In this document: positions 36,948 through 46,205 of the stretch, piece after piece | How positions within the stretch are numbered: position 1 is the first letter of the stretch | Layout of the letters: every line of letters begins with the position of its first letter | Source: Planctomicrobium sp051466335 | Lineage (GTDB): Bacteria > Planctomycetota > Planctomycetia > Planctomycetales > Planctomycetaceae | Length of the DNA: 64,000 nucleotides | NCBI RefSeq assembly: GCF_051466335.1 | Contig: NZ_CP195793.1 | Coordinates: 1 to 64,000 of the forward strand | Direction of reading: 5' to 3' | Made by a program: the position numbers and the translations under genes | The notes under the pieces: model-generated | Told to the model about the DNA's origin: nothing | The model's input: the letters and a program-made list of their open reading frames with translations, nothing else | The model's database searches: none

Positions 36948-37484
36948 CTACTTCAGGATTGAGGAAGTTTTTCCAACAAGGCCGCTGATGCTGTCTTTGT
37001 TGAGTTCGCCCTTCTTGAAAGTCTCGTTGACCTTCAATTTTCCGCCAACCCACATCATGACGGTCACTTCTGAATCTTCAGCGATCTTGTAATCGCGTGG
37101 TCCAGCTTCGCCGTCGAAGGTTGTCAGTGGAACGTTTTCAACTTTGGCTTCGTTAGCAACTTTCTTGAGTGCTTCCTCTTTAGCCTCTGGCTCATCACTC
37201 AGCAGAACAACGAGACCCTTCATTTCCTGAGCCTGGTTCTTGCCAACAACTCCGTCAACCTCATGAATGAGTGACGCGACGTCAGCGTTCACTTCGCGAG
37301 CAAAAATGCTCACAACTGGCTTATTGCCGTAGCGGCAGCGATAGCACAGTTTTGTTCCAGCGGATGGACCAGTGACATCCTTCACGAAGAAGGCGTTCAC
37401 ATCGGATCCGACTGGCAGGCCGTCTGCCATTGCCATGGTTGAAAAGAATGTCAGGGCGAGTGCAACGGCGAGAATATTCTTCAT
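36948..37484 (-). CDS. Secreted thioredoxin-like protein with a CxxC motif
   Basis: The ATG at 37484 gives a 178-aa precursor starting MKNILAVALALTFFSTMAMA, a clean signal peptide cut near AMADG; an ATG three codons earlier is also possible, with GAGGAG upstream. The mature part contains CYRC (LCYRCRYGNKPVVSIFAREV), a thioredoxin-like CxxC. It then has alternating helices and strands ending in the VTVMMWVGGKLKVNETF segment that resembles the end of a thioredoxin fold. I think it is a periplasmic redox or carrier protein; no close family name is recognised. The gene is alone and closed by a terminator. Confidence 0.72.
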   Translation of the reverse strand: MKNILAVALALTFFSTMAMADGLPVGSDVNAFFVKDVTGPSAGTKLCYRCRYGNKPVVSIFAREVNADVASLIHEVDGVVGKNQAQEMKGLVVLLSDEPEAKEEALKKVANEAKVENVPLTTFDGEAGPRDYKIAEDSEVTVMMWVGGKLKVNETFKKGELNKDSISGLVGKTSSILK

Positions 37485-37875
37485 GTTCTCCATACTCCTC
37501 AAAGGAACGTGTTCAGCGATGCTGAGTCCAAGCTGATATGCGAACATCGCATTGGCAGTGAATTTGATTCAGCGGATTTTACGACGAATTTCATTTTCCG
37601 TCGATACGCCAAATGGCAGATGAATATCAGAAGATTCAACATTTGGTAAAATAGAGCAACTGGGAAGTTTCATTGGCTACGGGTCGCCGCTGAGAAGACT
37701 GCCGCAAGTCAAAATGCTAACATCACTTTGAATTTATTCTCTCGCCTCGGAGTGTGCTTCACACCTGACGCTCCAATTCGCAAAGTGCTTCAACTCCGCG
37801 ATTGAAAAGCGTCACAAGCAAGCATCCGGAAGGGAGGGCGTCGCACGGCTGATCTCTGATTGGAAATCAATTTTC
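37485..37875. other. Intergenic region upstream of purC
   Basis: About 390 bp between divergent genes. It is rather AT-rich near 37560-37740. I looked for a purine riboswitch or other structured leader before purC and saw none I could support. Confidence 0.4.
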
Positions 37876-38760
37876 ATGCAGGCTTTTCTGGAATCGTCCA
37901 TCCCCGGTATCCCCGTCCGACGCGGCAAAGTTCGAGAGGTCTACGATTTTGGTGACCAGCTACTGCTCGTTGCCAGCGACCGGATCAGCGCCTTCGACTG
38001 GATTCTACCAGCAGGGATTCCAGACAAAGGACGAGTGCTGACTGGGATTAGCGATTTTTGGTTCGATCGACTCGGCGTGAACGATCACCTCATCAGCATG
38101 GATGCCACGACACTTCCACTTCCTGAAGAAGTCGATGCCGACGCGTTGAAAGGGCGATCCATGGTCGTCCGTAAAACGGAAGTCGTCCCCATCGAGTGTG
38201 TTGTTCGCGGCTATCTCTCGGGTTCAGGCTGGAAAGAGTATCGCGAGACTGGCCGGGTTGCAGGAATTCAACTCCCTGCCGGACTCGTCGAGAGCAGCAA
38301 GCTCCCCGAGCCAATTTTCACGCCCGCGACGAAAGCTGAAACGGGTCATGATGAAAACATTACGTTCGACGAAATGCAGCAGCAGATTGGTTTCGAACTC
38401 GCTGATGACCTGAGAAACATCAGTTTGCAGATTTACGAACGAGCCGCTGAATACGCGTTGACTCGCGGTATTATCATTGCAGATACGAAATTCGAATTCG
38501 GCTTAGTCGGTGATGAAATCGTTCTGATCGATGAAGTGCTGACTCCGGACAGCTCACGATTCTGGCCGCAAGCAAGCTATCAGCCCGGCAAGGGCCAACC
38601 CTCGTTCGATAAACAATTCATGCGAGACTGGCTGGAATCGACAGGCTGGGACAAAAATTCTCCTCCACCGACGCCGCCAGAGGAAATTGTCCAAAGCACA
38701 CGAGCAAAGTACATCGAAGCGTTTGAGCTGTTAACACAACAACCATTTCCATGGAAGTAA
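37876..38760 (+). CDS. purC: SAICAR synthase (PurC)
   Basis: PurC condenses CAIR with aspartate, using ATP, in purine biosynthesis. At 294 aa it is the longer type found in yeast and many bacteria. Visible motifs are RRGKVREVYDFGDQLLLVAS and DRISAFDWILPAGIPDKGRV at the N-terminus. Next are VECVVRGYLSGSGWKEY, then TPATKAETGHDENITFDEM, then IIADTKFEFGLVGDEIVLID and EVLTPDSSRFWPQASY, in canonical order. The gene starts at a plain ATG and stands alone. No other purine genes are near, as is common in planctomycetes, where the pathway is scattered. Confidence 0.97.
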   Translation: MQAFLESSIPGIPVRRGKVREVYDFGDQLLLVASDRISAFDWILPAGIPDKGRVLTGISDFWFDRLGVNDHLISMDATTLPLPEEVDADALKGRSMVVRKTEVVPIECVVRGYLSGSGWKEYRETGRVAGIQLPAGLVESSKLPEPIFTPATKAETGHDENITFDEMQQQIGFELADDLRNISLQIYERAAEYALTRGIIIADTKFEFGLVGDEIVLIDEVLTPDSSRFWPQASYQPGKGQPSFDKQFMRDWLESTGWDKNSPPPTPPEEIVQSTRAKYIEAFELLTQQPFPWK

Positions 38761-38774
38761 CCTCCGACAAACGT

Positions 38775-38801
38775 CGGGTTGTCGTTTCACATGACAACCC
38801 G
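38775..38801 (+). terminator. Possible terminator after purC
   Basis: CGGGTTGTC (38775-38783) and GACAACCCG (38793-38801) form a perfect 9-bp stem with a 9-nt loop, 14 bp after the purC stop. The following tail has only scattered T residues, so termination may be weak. Confidence 0.55.
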
Positions 38802-38850
38802 GAACGATGTTTCTGCTGTTCCTGATCCCCCCAGTTGATTGATCACTGCG

Positions 38851-39624
38851 ATGAGCGAATCTGAAGTTCTTGTTGATTCAAAAGATGGTGTCGTCACTGT
38901 CACACTCAATCGACCAGGTCGCCGACACGCATTGTCGTTGTCGCTTCTGGAGACGCTCGATCAAACATTGGCGAAGATTGCTGAGGACAAAAGTGCACGA
39001 GTCGTTGTCCTCGCCTCCTCCGGCAACGTCTATTCCTCGGGGCATGACCTCGGCGAGATGAAAGGTCGATCAGAGGAAGAGTACGCTCACCTGTTCTCAA
39101 CCTGCTCTCGCGTCATGCAGCGAATCCGCCAGCTCCCACAGCCAGTGATTGCCCGGGTGCAGGGTTTCGCAACAGCAGCGGGATGCCAACTGGTTGCAGC
39201 CTGCGACTTGGCCGTTGCCAGCGACACCGCTCAATTTGCGACACCTGGAGTGAAGATCGGCCTGTTCTGTACCACACCGATGGTTCCTCTCGTGCGGAGC
39301 GTTCCCAATAAGATCGCGATGGAGATGCTGCTAACCGGCCAACCGATCAGCGCACAGAAGGCTTTAGCGTCTGGATTGCTGAACGCAGTTGCCCCAGAAG
39401 GAGAACTCGACGCCATCATCCAGCAGTATGCCAAAGCCATTGTCGCATCGAGCCGACAAGTCATCGCCCTCGGAAAGCGGGAGTTCTATGAACAACTCGT
39501 ACTGAGTGAAGCAGATGCCTACTCACGCGCTGTGAACGTGATGACCAAGAACGCAGAAATGCGAGACGCTCAAGAGGGAATTTCTGCCTTTCTGGAAAAA
39601 CGCCAGCCGCAATGGGAAGAGTAG
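38851..39624 (+). CDS. Enoyl-CoA hydratase/isomerase family protein (ECHDC3-like)
   Basis: The frame begins with TTG at 38839, but the ATG at 38851 (257 aa) is more likely. The crotonase fold is clear: VTLNRPGRRHALSLSLLETL at the start. The first oxyanion-hole segment is SSGNVYSSGHDLGEM. The second is QGFATAAGCQLVAACDLAV. Then GVKIGLFCTTPMVPLVRSVP and KIAMEMLLTGQPISAQKALA. The GLFCTTP segment is characteristic of the ECHDC3-type subgroup. A typical catalytic Glu pair is not obvious, as in that subgroup, so hydratase activity is not certain. No fatty-acid degradation genes are nearby. Confidence 0.85.
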   Translation: MSESEVLVDSKDGVVTVTLNRPGRRHALSLSLLETLDQTLAKIAEDKSARVVVLASSGNVYSSGHDLGEMKGRSEEEYAHLFSTCSRVMQRIRQLPQPVIARVQGFATAAGCQLVAACDLAVASDTAQFATPGVKIGLFCTTPMVPLVRSVPNKIAMEMLLTGQPISAQKALASGLLNAVAPEGELDAIIQQYAKAIVASSRQVIALGKREFYEQLVLSEADAYSRAVNVMTKNAEMRDAQEGISAFLEKRQPQWEE

Positions 39625-39774
39625 AAGAGTAGAAGAGTAAACGGCAAGCGGTATCTCTCGGAAAGCTCACTCCCGGTGCTGCGTAATCAGAGTAGCTCGA
39701 AGGTGACTTCTCACGATGGAATTTGAGAGAGTCAATCGCAATGCGATACGTCGTTGCACGCAAGCGGGCCTTGC

Positions 39775-40989
39775 CTACTTCGACTCCAAGATGGTCTTCA
39801 TTAGGTAATTTGCAGCACTCGCGACAGCTTCGTTATCAGTCAATTGCTGGCAGGTCAAAAGGATGACCCCGACGACGATCAACGCTCCGACGAGCAACTT
39901 GCCGACATCCTGACCCTTGAGGCTTCCAAGCTGATCAGGTGAATTCGATAGATAGGCGCTGGCTGCAAAGAACTCTTCGCCAATTAGCGTGTAGTCACAC
40001 GCAGCAACGAAAAATGGGAGCTGAGCAGGCTGAGCAGTTCCAGCAATCTGTATAGCCCCCACGGAATTTCCGGTTTCCGCAAGAATCAGAGACTCGGCAA
40101 AAAACGATCCCAGATAGAAACAGGCTGCCGGTTTCTCTCGAACGATCTTCCCGGTGATGTAGGAGACATACGCGAACTGCTCATCAGTTACATAGTAAAC
40201 CAGATCCTGATTATAGGCATCTGGACGACCTGCAGAGAGAAACGCGTTCTTCACGGTTTCGCGAGCCGCGGTCATCACCAGAGACTTCGAAGTCGGAGTT
40301 TCCAAAGTGCAGTCATATTCAGCTGCCCGCTCAGCGACTCGAGATAAAAGAGTCAGCCCAGCGATGGTCTGCATCTCATTCATGTCCTGAATTCCAGGAA
40401 CATAAATGCAGGATCGCCCCATTTCAGTAGCACGTCCAACAGCTTCTTCAATCGCATCGAGACCTGCGATCTTTCGGATCTTCAATGGAAGTCCCAGACG
40501 TGCGAGAACCACAAACGTGATGATCGCCCCGCATACAAGCAGCATCACCACAAACACCCAGAAGCGACTTCCATCGAAGCTCTCTCGAACGGCAATTGCA
40601 GGTCGGTTCTCAGCGGGTGTAACAAAAGCCGATTTCTCGCCGTCCAATGTTGGATCGATTGCTGCCACGCGGAACCAGTACGGTTCACCGCGAACACAAT
40701 CTTTGGCGATTACCCGCATTTTTCGCTGCTTGAGCTCTTCCGGTGACGGAGCAACCTGAGCAACTTTCTCGTAGATGCCACGCTCTTCAGCTGAACGTTC
40801 GACCAAATATTCGGTCGCAATCTCAGGGGCTGGCTCCTCAGACTCGGGGAGCATGATGAAGACATCAATCTGGTCCCCATTATCAAAGGGGTGATTGGCG
40901 ACCGTCACGTCAAGAGGGGCCGCTGGGGGAGCAGCCTCCGAGAACCTGACCAGGAACAGCAACGCCAGCAGCAATGAGAAGAGTTTCAT
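39775..40989 (-). CDS. DUF6754-type membrane protein
   Basis: The ATG at 40989 is chosen: it overlaps the stop of the upstream gene by 4 bases (ATGA), so the two are translationally coupled, and it starts with a signal (MKLFSLLLALLFLVRFSEA). The 404-aa product has a fibronectin-like beta domain (about 25-130), a membrane helix (FWVFVVMLLVCGAIITFVV), and a long cytoplasmic domain with GRSCIYVPGIQDMNEMQTIA and TPTSKSLVMTAARETVKNAF. A last hydrophobic segment is LLVGALIVVGVILLT. It resembles proteins annotated DUF6754. The family has no known function; its repeated pairing with a KOW/biotinyl-like partner suggests a joint role. Confidence 0.7.
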   Translation of the reverse strand: MKLFSLLLALLFLVRFSEAAPPAAPLDVTVANHPFDNGDQIDVFIMLPESEEPAPEIATEYLVERSAEERGIYEKVAQVAPSPEELKQRKMRVIAKDCVRGEPYWFRVAAIDPTLDGEKSAFVTPAENRPAIAVRESFDGSRFWVFVVMLLVCGAIITFVVLARLGLPLKIRKIAGLDAIEEAVGRATEMGRSCIYVPGIQDMNEMQTIAGLTLLSRVAERAAEYDCTLETPTSKSLVMTAARETVKNAFLSAGRPDAYNQDLVYYVTDEQFAYVSYITGKIVREKPAACFYLGSFFAESLILAETGNSVGAIQIAGTAQPAQLPFFVAACDYTLIGEEFFAASAYLSNSPDQLGSLKGQDVGKLLVGALIVVGVILLTCQQLTDNEAVASAANYLMKTILESK

Positions 40990-42107
40990 TCCTCGACGAT
41001 CTCCACATTTGCACGCGGGACGATGACACGCTGCCCCGAAATACACTGCACTTCAAGTACCCGGGCTTTTGATCCTGAATCCAGAACAACAGGCTCGATC
41101 GGTAAGGCAGCAACCTTTCCAAGTTCTCCAAAATACGGATCGCGAATGAGGCGAACGTGCGCTCCAACCTCAAGAACGCCGCCGCCGACACGCTCGGATG
41201 TCCCAGCTGAACCAATGTCGCGGTTTAACGGAATGATGATCTCAGGCCGAAGGACCCCTGCTCGAATCTGCGTTGCACCATTCACTGATGCGACATTTCC
41301 TTCGTGGGACTTCAGTAATTCAAAAGTACGGCGAGCCATCGCAATATTGCCGAAGCCCTCCGTGATAATAATGGTCAGCCCGATGTTTTCGGAGCCCGTA
41401 ATTGCGACACCGAGGTCATACCCGAGAATCTCCTTGAGATCCTGATCGTCAATTCCGCCAGCTATGAGTGCTTTGACTCCTAGCGATTTTGCTCGTTCAA
41501 CCGCAGCCCCTTGAATTCGACCGCCAGCGACGAGAATCTTCCCTCCCAGATCACCTGTCAGAATCTCTGGAGTCAGGTCTTCATCAGGACGCGCTGTCAC
41601 GACTTTCAGAGTCCCGATCTGTTCTCCACCGACGCCGAAGATCCCTTGGAGAAACGCGGTATTCGTCTCGATAACGACGCCCGATTCGGGAATCACCTCG
41701 ACGATCTCTCCGCTGACGAATGCATTCACCTGCACTGGAGAAGGTGGCCCGCGAAGGATGACTTGCCCCGTGACCGACGAAATCGATTCCAGAGTTCCGT
41801 CAGCAGGAGAGTCAAAGTGATTTTTAAAGTAGCCCAAAATCCCTTTGGACTCCGCGAGAATTTCCCCTTTTTTGATCTCGTCACCGACCTTGAATTTCAT
41901 CACGCGGACGAGATCCCCGGGTGTGACCGAAAGCAGATTCGCGACATTAAGAGGAATCAGGTCACCCGGCTGATGGGTCTGAGCGACCACTTGTTCAGCA
42001 GCAACACGGTCGCCGAGCTTGACGAGGACCTCTCCTGGAATCGGCAGCAAGCGGGAAAACCGGATACGAGTTTCCGCTTTGACCTGAAGTCCGGGAGTAT
42101 AAGCCAT
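40986..42107 (-). CDS. KOW/biotinyl-like domain protein, partner of DUF6754
   Basis: The ATG at 42107 (373 aa) is preferred over a TTG at 42119. The N-terminal part resembles biotinyl/RnfC-like barrels: a repeated pattern of PGEVLVKLGDRVAAEQVVAQ, then VMKFKVGDEIKKGEILAESK. A middle alpha/beta part has LGGKILVAGGRIQGAAVERA and LGVKALIAGGIDDQDLKEIL. The C-terminus has two small beta domains with VRLIRDPYFGELGKVAALP, a KOW-like segment. There is no signal, so it is probably cytoplasmic and may dock on its membrane partner. Stop and start overlap as ATGA with the downstream DUF6754 gene. Function is unknown; the pairing is the strongest clue. Confidence 0.7.
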   Translation of the reverse strand: MAYTPGLQVKAETRIRFSRLLPIPGEVLVKLGDRVAAEQVVAQTHQPGDLIPLNVANLLSVTPGDLVRVMKFKVGDEIKKGEILAESKGILGYFKNHFDSPADGTLESISSVTGQVILRGPPSPVQVNAFVSGEIVEVIPESGVVIETNTAFLQGIFGVGGEQIGTLKVVTARPDEDLTPEILTGDLGGKILVAGGRIQGAAVERAKSLGVKALIAGGIDDQDLKEILGYDLGVAITGSENIGLTIIITEGFGNIAMARRTFELLKSHEGNVASVNGATQIRAGVLRPEIIIPLNRDIGSAGTSERVGGGVLEVGAHVRLIRDPYFGELGKVAALPIEPVVLDSGSKARVLEVQCISGQRVIVPRANVEIVEE

Positions 42108-42227
42108 CTCGTCGACCAATCCGTTCGCTAGGACACTCTTGGCGAATTCAGCCGTTCAACAATACCGCGTTAAACAATCTTCCAACAAGGTCGAAGACAT
42201 TTGCAGAACGACTGTCACTTGCGCAAA

Positions 42228-43172
42228 CTAGACATCATTAAACAGTGCGTTCACAAAGTCTTCAGCTGAAAACACCTGAAGATCCTCGACCTTTTCACCA
42301 ACACCGATGTATTTCACAGGAATGCCCATTTTCTGACGAATCGCGACGACTACGCCCCCTTTGGCCGTTCCGTCCAGCTTTGTCAGAATGATCCCGGTGC
42401 ACCCGGCCGCTTCGCTGAACTTGGCTGCCTGGCTGATCCCGTTTTGCCCAGTTGTGGCGTCGAGAACGAGCAAACTCTCGTGCGGAGCCCCTTCGACCTG
42501 CTTCGCGATCACCCGATGAATTTTCTGCAACTCGTTCATCAGATTCTGCTGAGTCTGCAAGCGACCAGCGGTATCGATGATGGCGAAGTCGACCTTTTTC
42601 TGAACGGCCTGAGCACATCCTTCGAATGCAACGCTCGCAGGATCACTGCCGGGGGGCTTTGTGACAATCTCGCAGCCGATGCGCTGACTCCACATCGTCA
42701 GCTGATCCACAGCTGCCGCCCGAAACGTATCGCCTGCGGCCAGCAGGACTTTTCGATTGGTGCTATGCAGCACTTTGGCCAGCTTGGCGATCGATGTCGT
42801 TTTTCCAACACCATTCACCCCCGAAACCAGAATAATGGTTGGTCCGGAAGCTGCCATGTTCAGCGGAGAGATTGGCTGCGAAGGGTCCCAGCCCGTGGCG
42901 TTTTCGCCGATCAGAATCTTTTTGAGACGTGCCCGAACCACTTCCCAGATTTTCTCCGGAACAACGGTTCTCCCGCCAAATTCCTTACGCAGATCGTCTA
43001 CAACCTCAGTGGCTGCCGCCACTCCCATATCGGTCGTAATCAGTCCTCGATAGAACTCTTCAAGCTTCGCCTCGTCAAGGATCTCCCCTGACTTCAGGAG
43101 GTCACGAACGTCTGTACGGAGGACATCCTTGGTTTTCTTGAGTGCCGACTTGAGACTGTCAAAGAACCCCAT
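42228..43172 (-). CDS. ftsY: Signal recognition particle receptor FtsY
   Basis: FtsY is the membrane-associated GTPase that receives SRP-ribosome complexes for co-translational targeting. The 314-aa product lacks the long acidic A domain of E. coli and starts directly with the amphipathic N helix (MGFFDSLKSALKKTKDVL). The GTPase motifs are all present: GVNGVGKT at 118-125, DTFRAAAVDQL at 148-158, DTAGR at 200-204, and LTKLDGTAKGG near the end. The closing VGVGEKVEDLQVF is typical of FtsY rather than Ffh, and there is no Met-rich M domain. It lies 108 bp upstream of the KOW gene and could be co-transcribed with that pair. Confidence 0.96.
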   Translation of the reverse strand: MGFFDSLKSALKKTKDVLRTDVRDLLKSGEILDEAKLEEFYRGLITTDMGVAAATEVVDDLRKEFGGRTVVPEKIWEVVRARLKKILIGENATGWDPSQPISPLNMAASGPTIILVSGVNGVGKTTSIAKLAKVLHSTNRKVLLAAGDTFRAAAVDQLTMWSQRIGCEIVTKPPGSDPASVAFEGCAQAVQKKVDFAIIDTAGRLQTQQNLMNELQKIHRVIAKQVEGAPHESLLVLDATTGQNGISQAAKFSEAAGCTGIILTKLDGTAKGGVVVAIRQKMGIPVKYIGVGEKVEDLQVFSAEDFVNALFNDV

Positions 43173-43254
43173 GGAACGCGACTACCTTTAAGCTGAACGA
43201 ACAATCTAAACGAAACAACAAACGGAAGTGAATCAGACAGGTTCCGACCAACGA

Positions 43255-44751
43255 TTAATGAGTCGATATCGAAACGAGTTTGCGGTAGCGCTGGTAAGCT
43301 TCTTCCCACAACTCTTTATCCTGGGGTTCGAAGACCTCCAATTCGGAACTGGCCTTAACCAGACTGCGGATTTCTTGCAAAGAACCGATCTCTCCAGCGG
43401 CACGGGCCTGCGTCAGCACGTTCCCTAACGCGGTTGCTTCGACAGGACCGGCGATCACGCGTTTCCCGCAGGCGTTAGCGGTAAACTGATTCAGAAGTGT
43501 GTTCTTGCACCCTCCGCCAACGATATGAATCTCTTCCACCGTTTCACCGGTGAGTTGCTCAATTCCCGATAGAACATCGCGGTACTTGAACGCAAGACTT
43601 TCGAGCGCACAACGTACGATCTCCCCTTCGGTCTGGGGAACAGGCTCATGATGCTTGCGACACCAATCCTGAATCGCCACAGCCATGTCATCTGGATTCA
43701 AGAACGCTGGGTCATTTGGATGGACGAGTGAGAGGAATGGGTCTGCCTGGGTGGCGAGGTGCGTTAGCTGAGTGTAGTCGAAATCATTCCCCTGGCGTTC
43801 GAACGAACGCCGACACTGCTGAACGAGCCACAATCCCATCACGTTTTTCAGGAGGCGATAAGTTCCATCAACACCCCCTTCATTGGTGACGTTCTGGCTC
43901 AGCGCTTCGTCCGAGAGGATCGCTTGCTGCACTTCGACGCCAATCAATGACCACGTTCCGGAGCTGATGTAAGCCCATGATGCCGTTCCAGTGCGATCTG
44001 TTGGAACAGCGGCAACCGCAGCGGCAGTATCATGTGTTGGCGGTGCAATCACATCGATTCTTTGAAGTCCGGTAGACTGAGCAATGTCTGCTCTCAGTTG
44101 CCCGAGTTTCGTCCCCGGAGTGACGACTGTCGGCAGCATCGAAGTTGGAACATCAAACTTTCGCAACAGCTCCGTGGCCCAATCCCGTTTACGCGGATCG
44201 AAGAACTGAGTCGTAGTGGCATTCGTAAATTCCACTACCGTGCTTCCACAAAGCAGCCAGTGAAAGAAGTCTGGCACCATCAGAAAGCGATCGGCCATTG
44301 CCAGCATTTCAGGATCCTGCAATTGCATTGCAATGACCTGATAAAGCGTATTAATCGGCATGAACTGCAGTCCGGTCGACGCAAAAATCTCTTTGCGAGA
44401 AACCCGGCTGCACGCAGATTCAAGAACTCCGTCAGTTCGGGAATCACGGTAGTTATAGGGCTGTCCAAGCATCTCACTTTTGGCGCTCAGCAGGACGTAG
44501 TCAACCCCCCAGGTATCAACACCGACGGAGACAATCTTTTTACCGTATTTCAGGGCTGCCTGATGCAGACCGACCTGAATTTCCTTCCACAAGCCAATCA
44601 GGTCCCAACGGCGAGTTCCAGCGACAGAAATCGGTCCGTTCGAAAACCGATGCAGTTCGTGAAGGCGAATTTCACCCCCGCCCAACAGACCTGCAATTAC
44701 ACGTCCGCTTTCGGCTCCCAGATCAACTGCAAGATAAACTCGATCAATCAT
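43255..44751 (-). CDS. rhaB: Rhamnulokinase
   Basis: RhaB phosphorylates L-rhamnulose in rhamnose catabolism. The 498-aa FGGY-family kinase (ATG at 44751) opens with VYLAVDLGAESGRVIAG and then has GTRRWDLIGLWKEI. Next are VSVGVDTWGVDYVLL and QPYNYRDSRTDGVLES. Then STGLQFMPINTLYQ and VIAPPTHDTAAAVAAVP. The C-terminal half has SSGTWSLIGVE, EGGVDGTYRLLKNVMGLWL and EEIHIVGGGCKNTLLNQFTA. The AESGR and MPINTLYQ segments separate it from xylulokinases and glycerol kinases. The other rhamnose genes are not adjacent. L-rhamnose and fucose are common in algal polysaccharides that planctomycetes degrade. Confidence 0.94.
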   Translation of the reverse strand: MIDRVYLAVDLGAESGRVIAGLLGGGEIRLHELHRFSNGPISVAGTRRWDLIGLWKEIQVGLHQAALKYGKKIVSVGVDTWGVDYVLLSAKSEMLGQPYNYRDSRTDGVLESACSRVSRKEIFASTGLQFMPINTLYQVIAMQLQDPEMLAMADRFLMVPDFFHWLLCGSTVVEFTNATTTQFFDPRKRDWATELLRKFDVPTSMLPTVVTPGTKLGQLRADIAQSTGLQRIDVIAPPTHDTAAAVAAVPTDRTGTASWAYISSGTWSLIGVEVQQAILSDEALSQNVTNEGGVDGTYRLLKNVMGLWLVQQCRRSFERQGNDFDYTQLTHLATQADPFLSLVHPNDPAFLNPDDMAVAIQDWCRKHHEPVPQTEGEIVRCALESLAFKYRDVLSGIEQLTGETVEEIHIVGGGCKNTLLNQFTANACGKRVIAGPVEATALGNVLTQARAAGEIGSLQEIRSLVKASSELEVFEPQDKELWEEAYQRYRKLVSISTH

Positions 44752-44796
44752 GATACCCGCTGGCATTGCGACAAAAGAATGAACACTGACTTAAAG

Positions 44797-44829
44797 TCTC
44801 AGGCTCGACGATACCCGTCGAGCCTGAGG
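44797..44829 (-). terminator. Terminator of hisI-hisG
   Basis: CTCAGGCTCGACG (44798-44810) and CGTCGAGCCTGAG (44816-44828) form a perfect 13-bp stem with a 5-nt loop. It sits 11 bp past the hisG stop. The minus-strand tail is ACTTTAAG, so the T tract is short. Confidence 0.75.
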
Positions 44830-44839
44830 AAAAGCCAAC

Positions 44840-45718
44840 TTAGTCGATAATCTTACTGATTGGGTATTCAACGATCCCGGTCGCTCCGCCAGCTTTCAAC
44901 TTGGGAACGATCGATCGAACGACCCGCTCATCGATAATGGTGTTCACAGCAACCCAATCCGGATCAGACAGCGATGAGACCGTTGGTCCCTTCAAGGATG
45001 GGAGGTCGCGGAGCACACCCGGCAAATCGTTCCGGAGCACGTTCATCATGAGACCGACTTTGCCTTCAGCATCCAGGCAGGATTGAAGCATCAGGGAAAT
45101 TCCCTTCAGCTTGCTGTTCTTCCACTCGTCCGCCCATGAATCCTTGTTCACGATCAGGCGAGTCGTACTTTCAATCACGTCGCCGATAATGCGGAGATTA
45201 TTCGCGCGAAGTGAAGAACCGGTTTCGGTCACTTCGACGATCGCGTCCGCCAGACGAGGAGGCTTGACCTCGGTGGCTCCCCACGAGAACTCGACGTCAG
45301 CTGTCACACCATGCTTGGCCAGAAACGCCTGTGTCAAACCGACTGCTTCCGTGGCAATTCGCTTCCCTTGGAGATCGTAGACCGACTGGGCCGGAGAATC
45401 TTCAGGAACGCACAACACCCAGCGAACAGGACGACGGCTGGCTTTTGAGAAGACGAGTTCGCAAACCTCATGGACGTTTGCCTGAGTTTCCATCACCCAG
45501 TCGTATCCGGTGATGCCAGCATCCAGAATCCCGTCTTCGACATATCGAGCCATTTCCTGAGCTCGAATCAGCAAGCAGTCGATTTCATCATCATCGATCG
45601 ACGGGTAGTAAGAACGTGACGAGAACGTGATCTTATATCCAGCTTTCCGAAACAGCTCGGCAGTTGCTTCCTGCAGACTTCCAGCTGGAATCCCCAGCTT
45701 CAACTTCTCGCTCGACAT
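44840..45718 (-). CDS. hisG: ATP phosphoribosyltransferase, long form (HisG)
   Basis: HisG couples ATP and PRPP in the first step of histidine synthesis. At 292 aa it is the long form with a C-terminal regulatory ACT-like domain, which binds histidine and works without HisZ. It has LKLGIPAGSLQEATAELFRK, then DEIDCLLIRAQEMARYVEDG and LDAGITGYDWVME. Next come KRIATEAVGLTQAFLAKHG, the PRPP-loop region IVEVTETGSSLRANNLRII and the regulatory domain VGLMMNVLRNDLPGVLRDL. The next gene upstream is hisI, in the same direction, 106 bp away; both encode early histidine steps and are likely one operon. Confidence 0.96.
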   Translation of the reverse strand: MSSEKLKLGIPAGSLQEATAELFRKAGYKITFSSRSYYPSIDDDEIDCLLIRAQEMARYVEDGILDAGITGYDWVMETQANVHEVCELVFSKASRRPVRWVLCVPEDSPAQSVYDLQGKRIATEAVGLTQAFLAKHGVTADVEFSWGATEVKPPRLADAIVEVTETGSSLRANNLRIIGDVIESTTRLIVNKDSWADEWKNSKLKGISLMLQSCLDAEGKVGLMMNVLRNDLPGVLRDLPSLKGPTVSSLSDPDWVAVNTIIDERVVRSIVPKLKAGGATGIVEYPISKIID

Positions 45719-45824
45719 GTTCTTTCCTTCCGGATTCGTAGAGGCACCCTACGAATGTTTCAAATCAGCAATTCTGCGATCAGAACTTCAATGTTCGAAC
45801 ACAGAACAGACATTTCGTGGACAA

Positions 45825-46205
45825 CTACTTCTTGTAAACGATTTTCGGATCAAAGACTCGGTCCCCCTCAACGGTGACGTCCCCCGTAAATGGATCGATC
45901 TTTCGGAAAAAGCAGCTCTTATAACCCTCGTGGCAGGCAGCTCCTCCTCGCTGGTGAACCTTGACCAGCAGAGTGTCTGCATCGCAATCAAAATACAAGC
46001 CTTTCAACTCTTGTACATTGCCGCTTTCTTCCCCTTTGCGCCAAAGTTTCTGGCGGCTTCGGCTGTAGTAAACAACCCGCTGAGTTTTCAGAGTCTCGTG
46101 GTAAGCTTCCTGGTTCATATAAGCCAGCATCAAGACGTCGCCGGTTACTTCATCTTGAGCAATTACCGGGATCAATTCCAACTTGTTGAAGTCTGGTCCG
46201 TTCAC
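45825..46205 (-). CDS. hisI: Phosphoribosyl-AMP cyclohydrolase (HisI)
   Basis: HisI opens the purine ring of PR-AMP, the third step of histidine synthesis, using zinc and magnesium. The 126-aa product is the monofunctional type without a HisE domain. It has LIPVIAQDEVTGDVLMLAYM, then ALKTQ-like TLKTQRVVYYSRSRQKLWRK, then GEESGNVQELKGLYFDCDAD with the Asp/Cys metal ligands, and VHQRGGAACHEGYKSCFFR with two more cysteines. The order is canonical. HisE must be encoded elsewhere. It is first in the apparent hisI-hisG operon. Confidence 0.95.
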   Translation of the reverse strand: MNGPDFNKLELIPVIAQDEVTGDVLMLAYMNQEAYHETLKTQRVVYYSRSRQKLWRKGEESGNVQELKGLYFDCDADTLLVKVHQRGGAACHEGYKSCFFRKIDPFTGDVTVEGDRVFDPKIVYKK

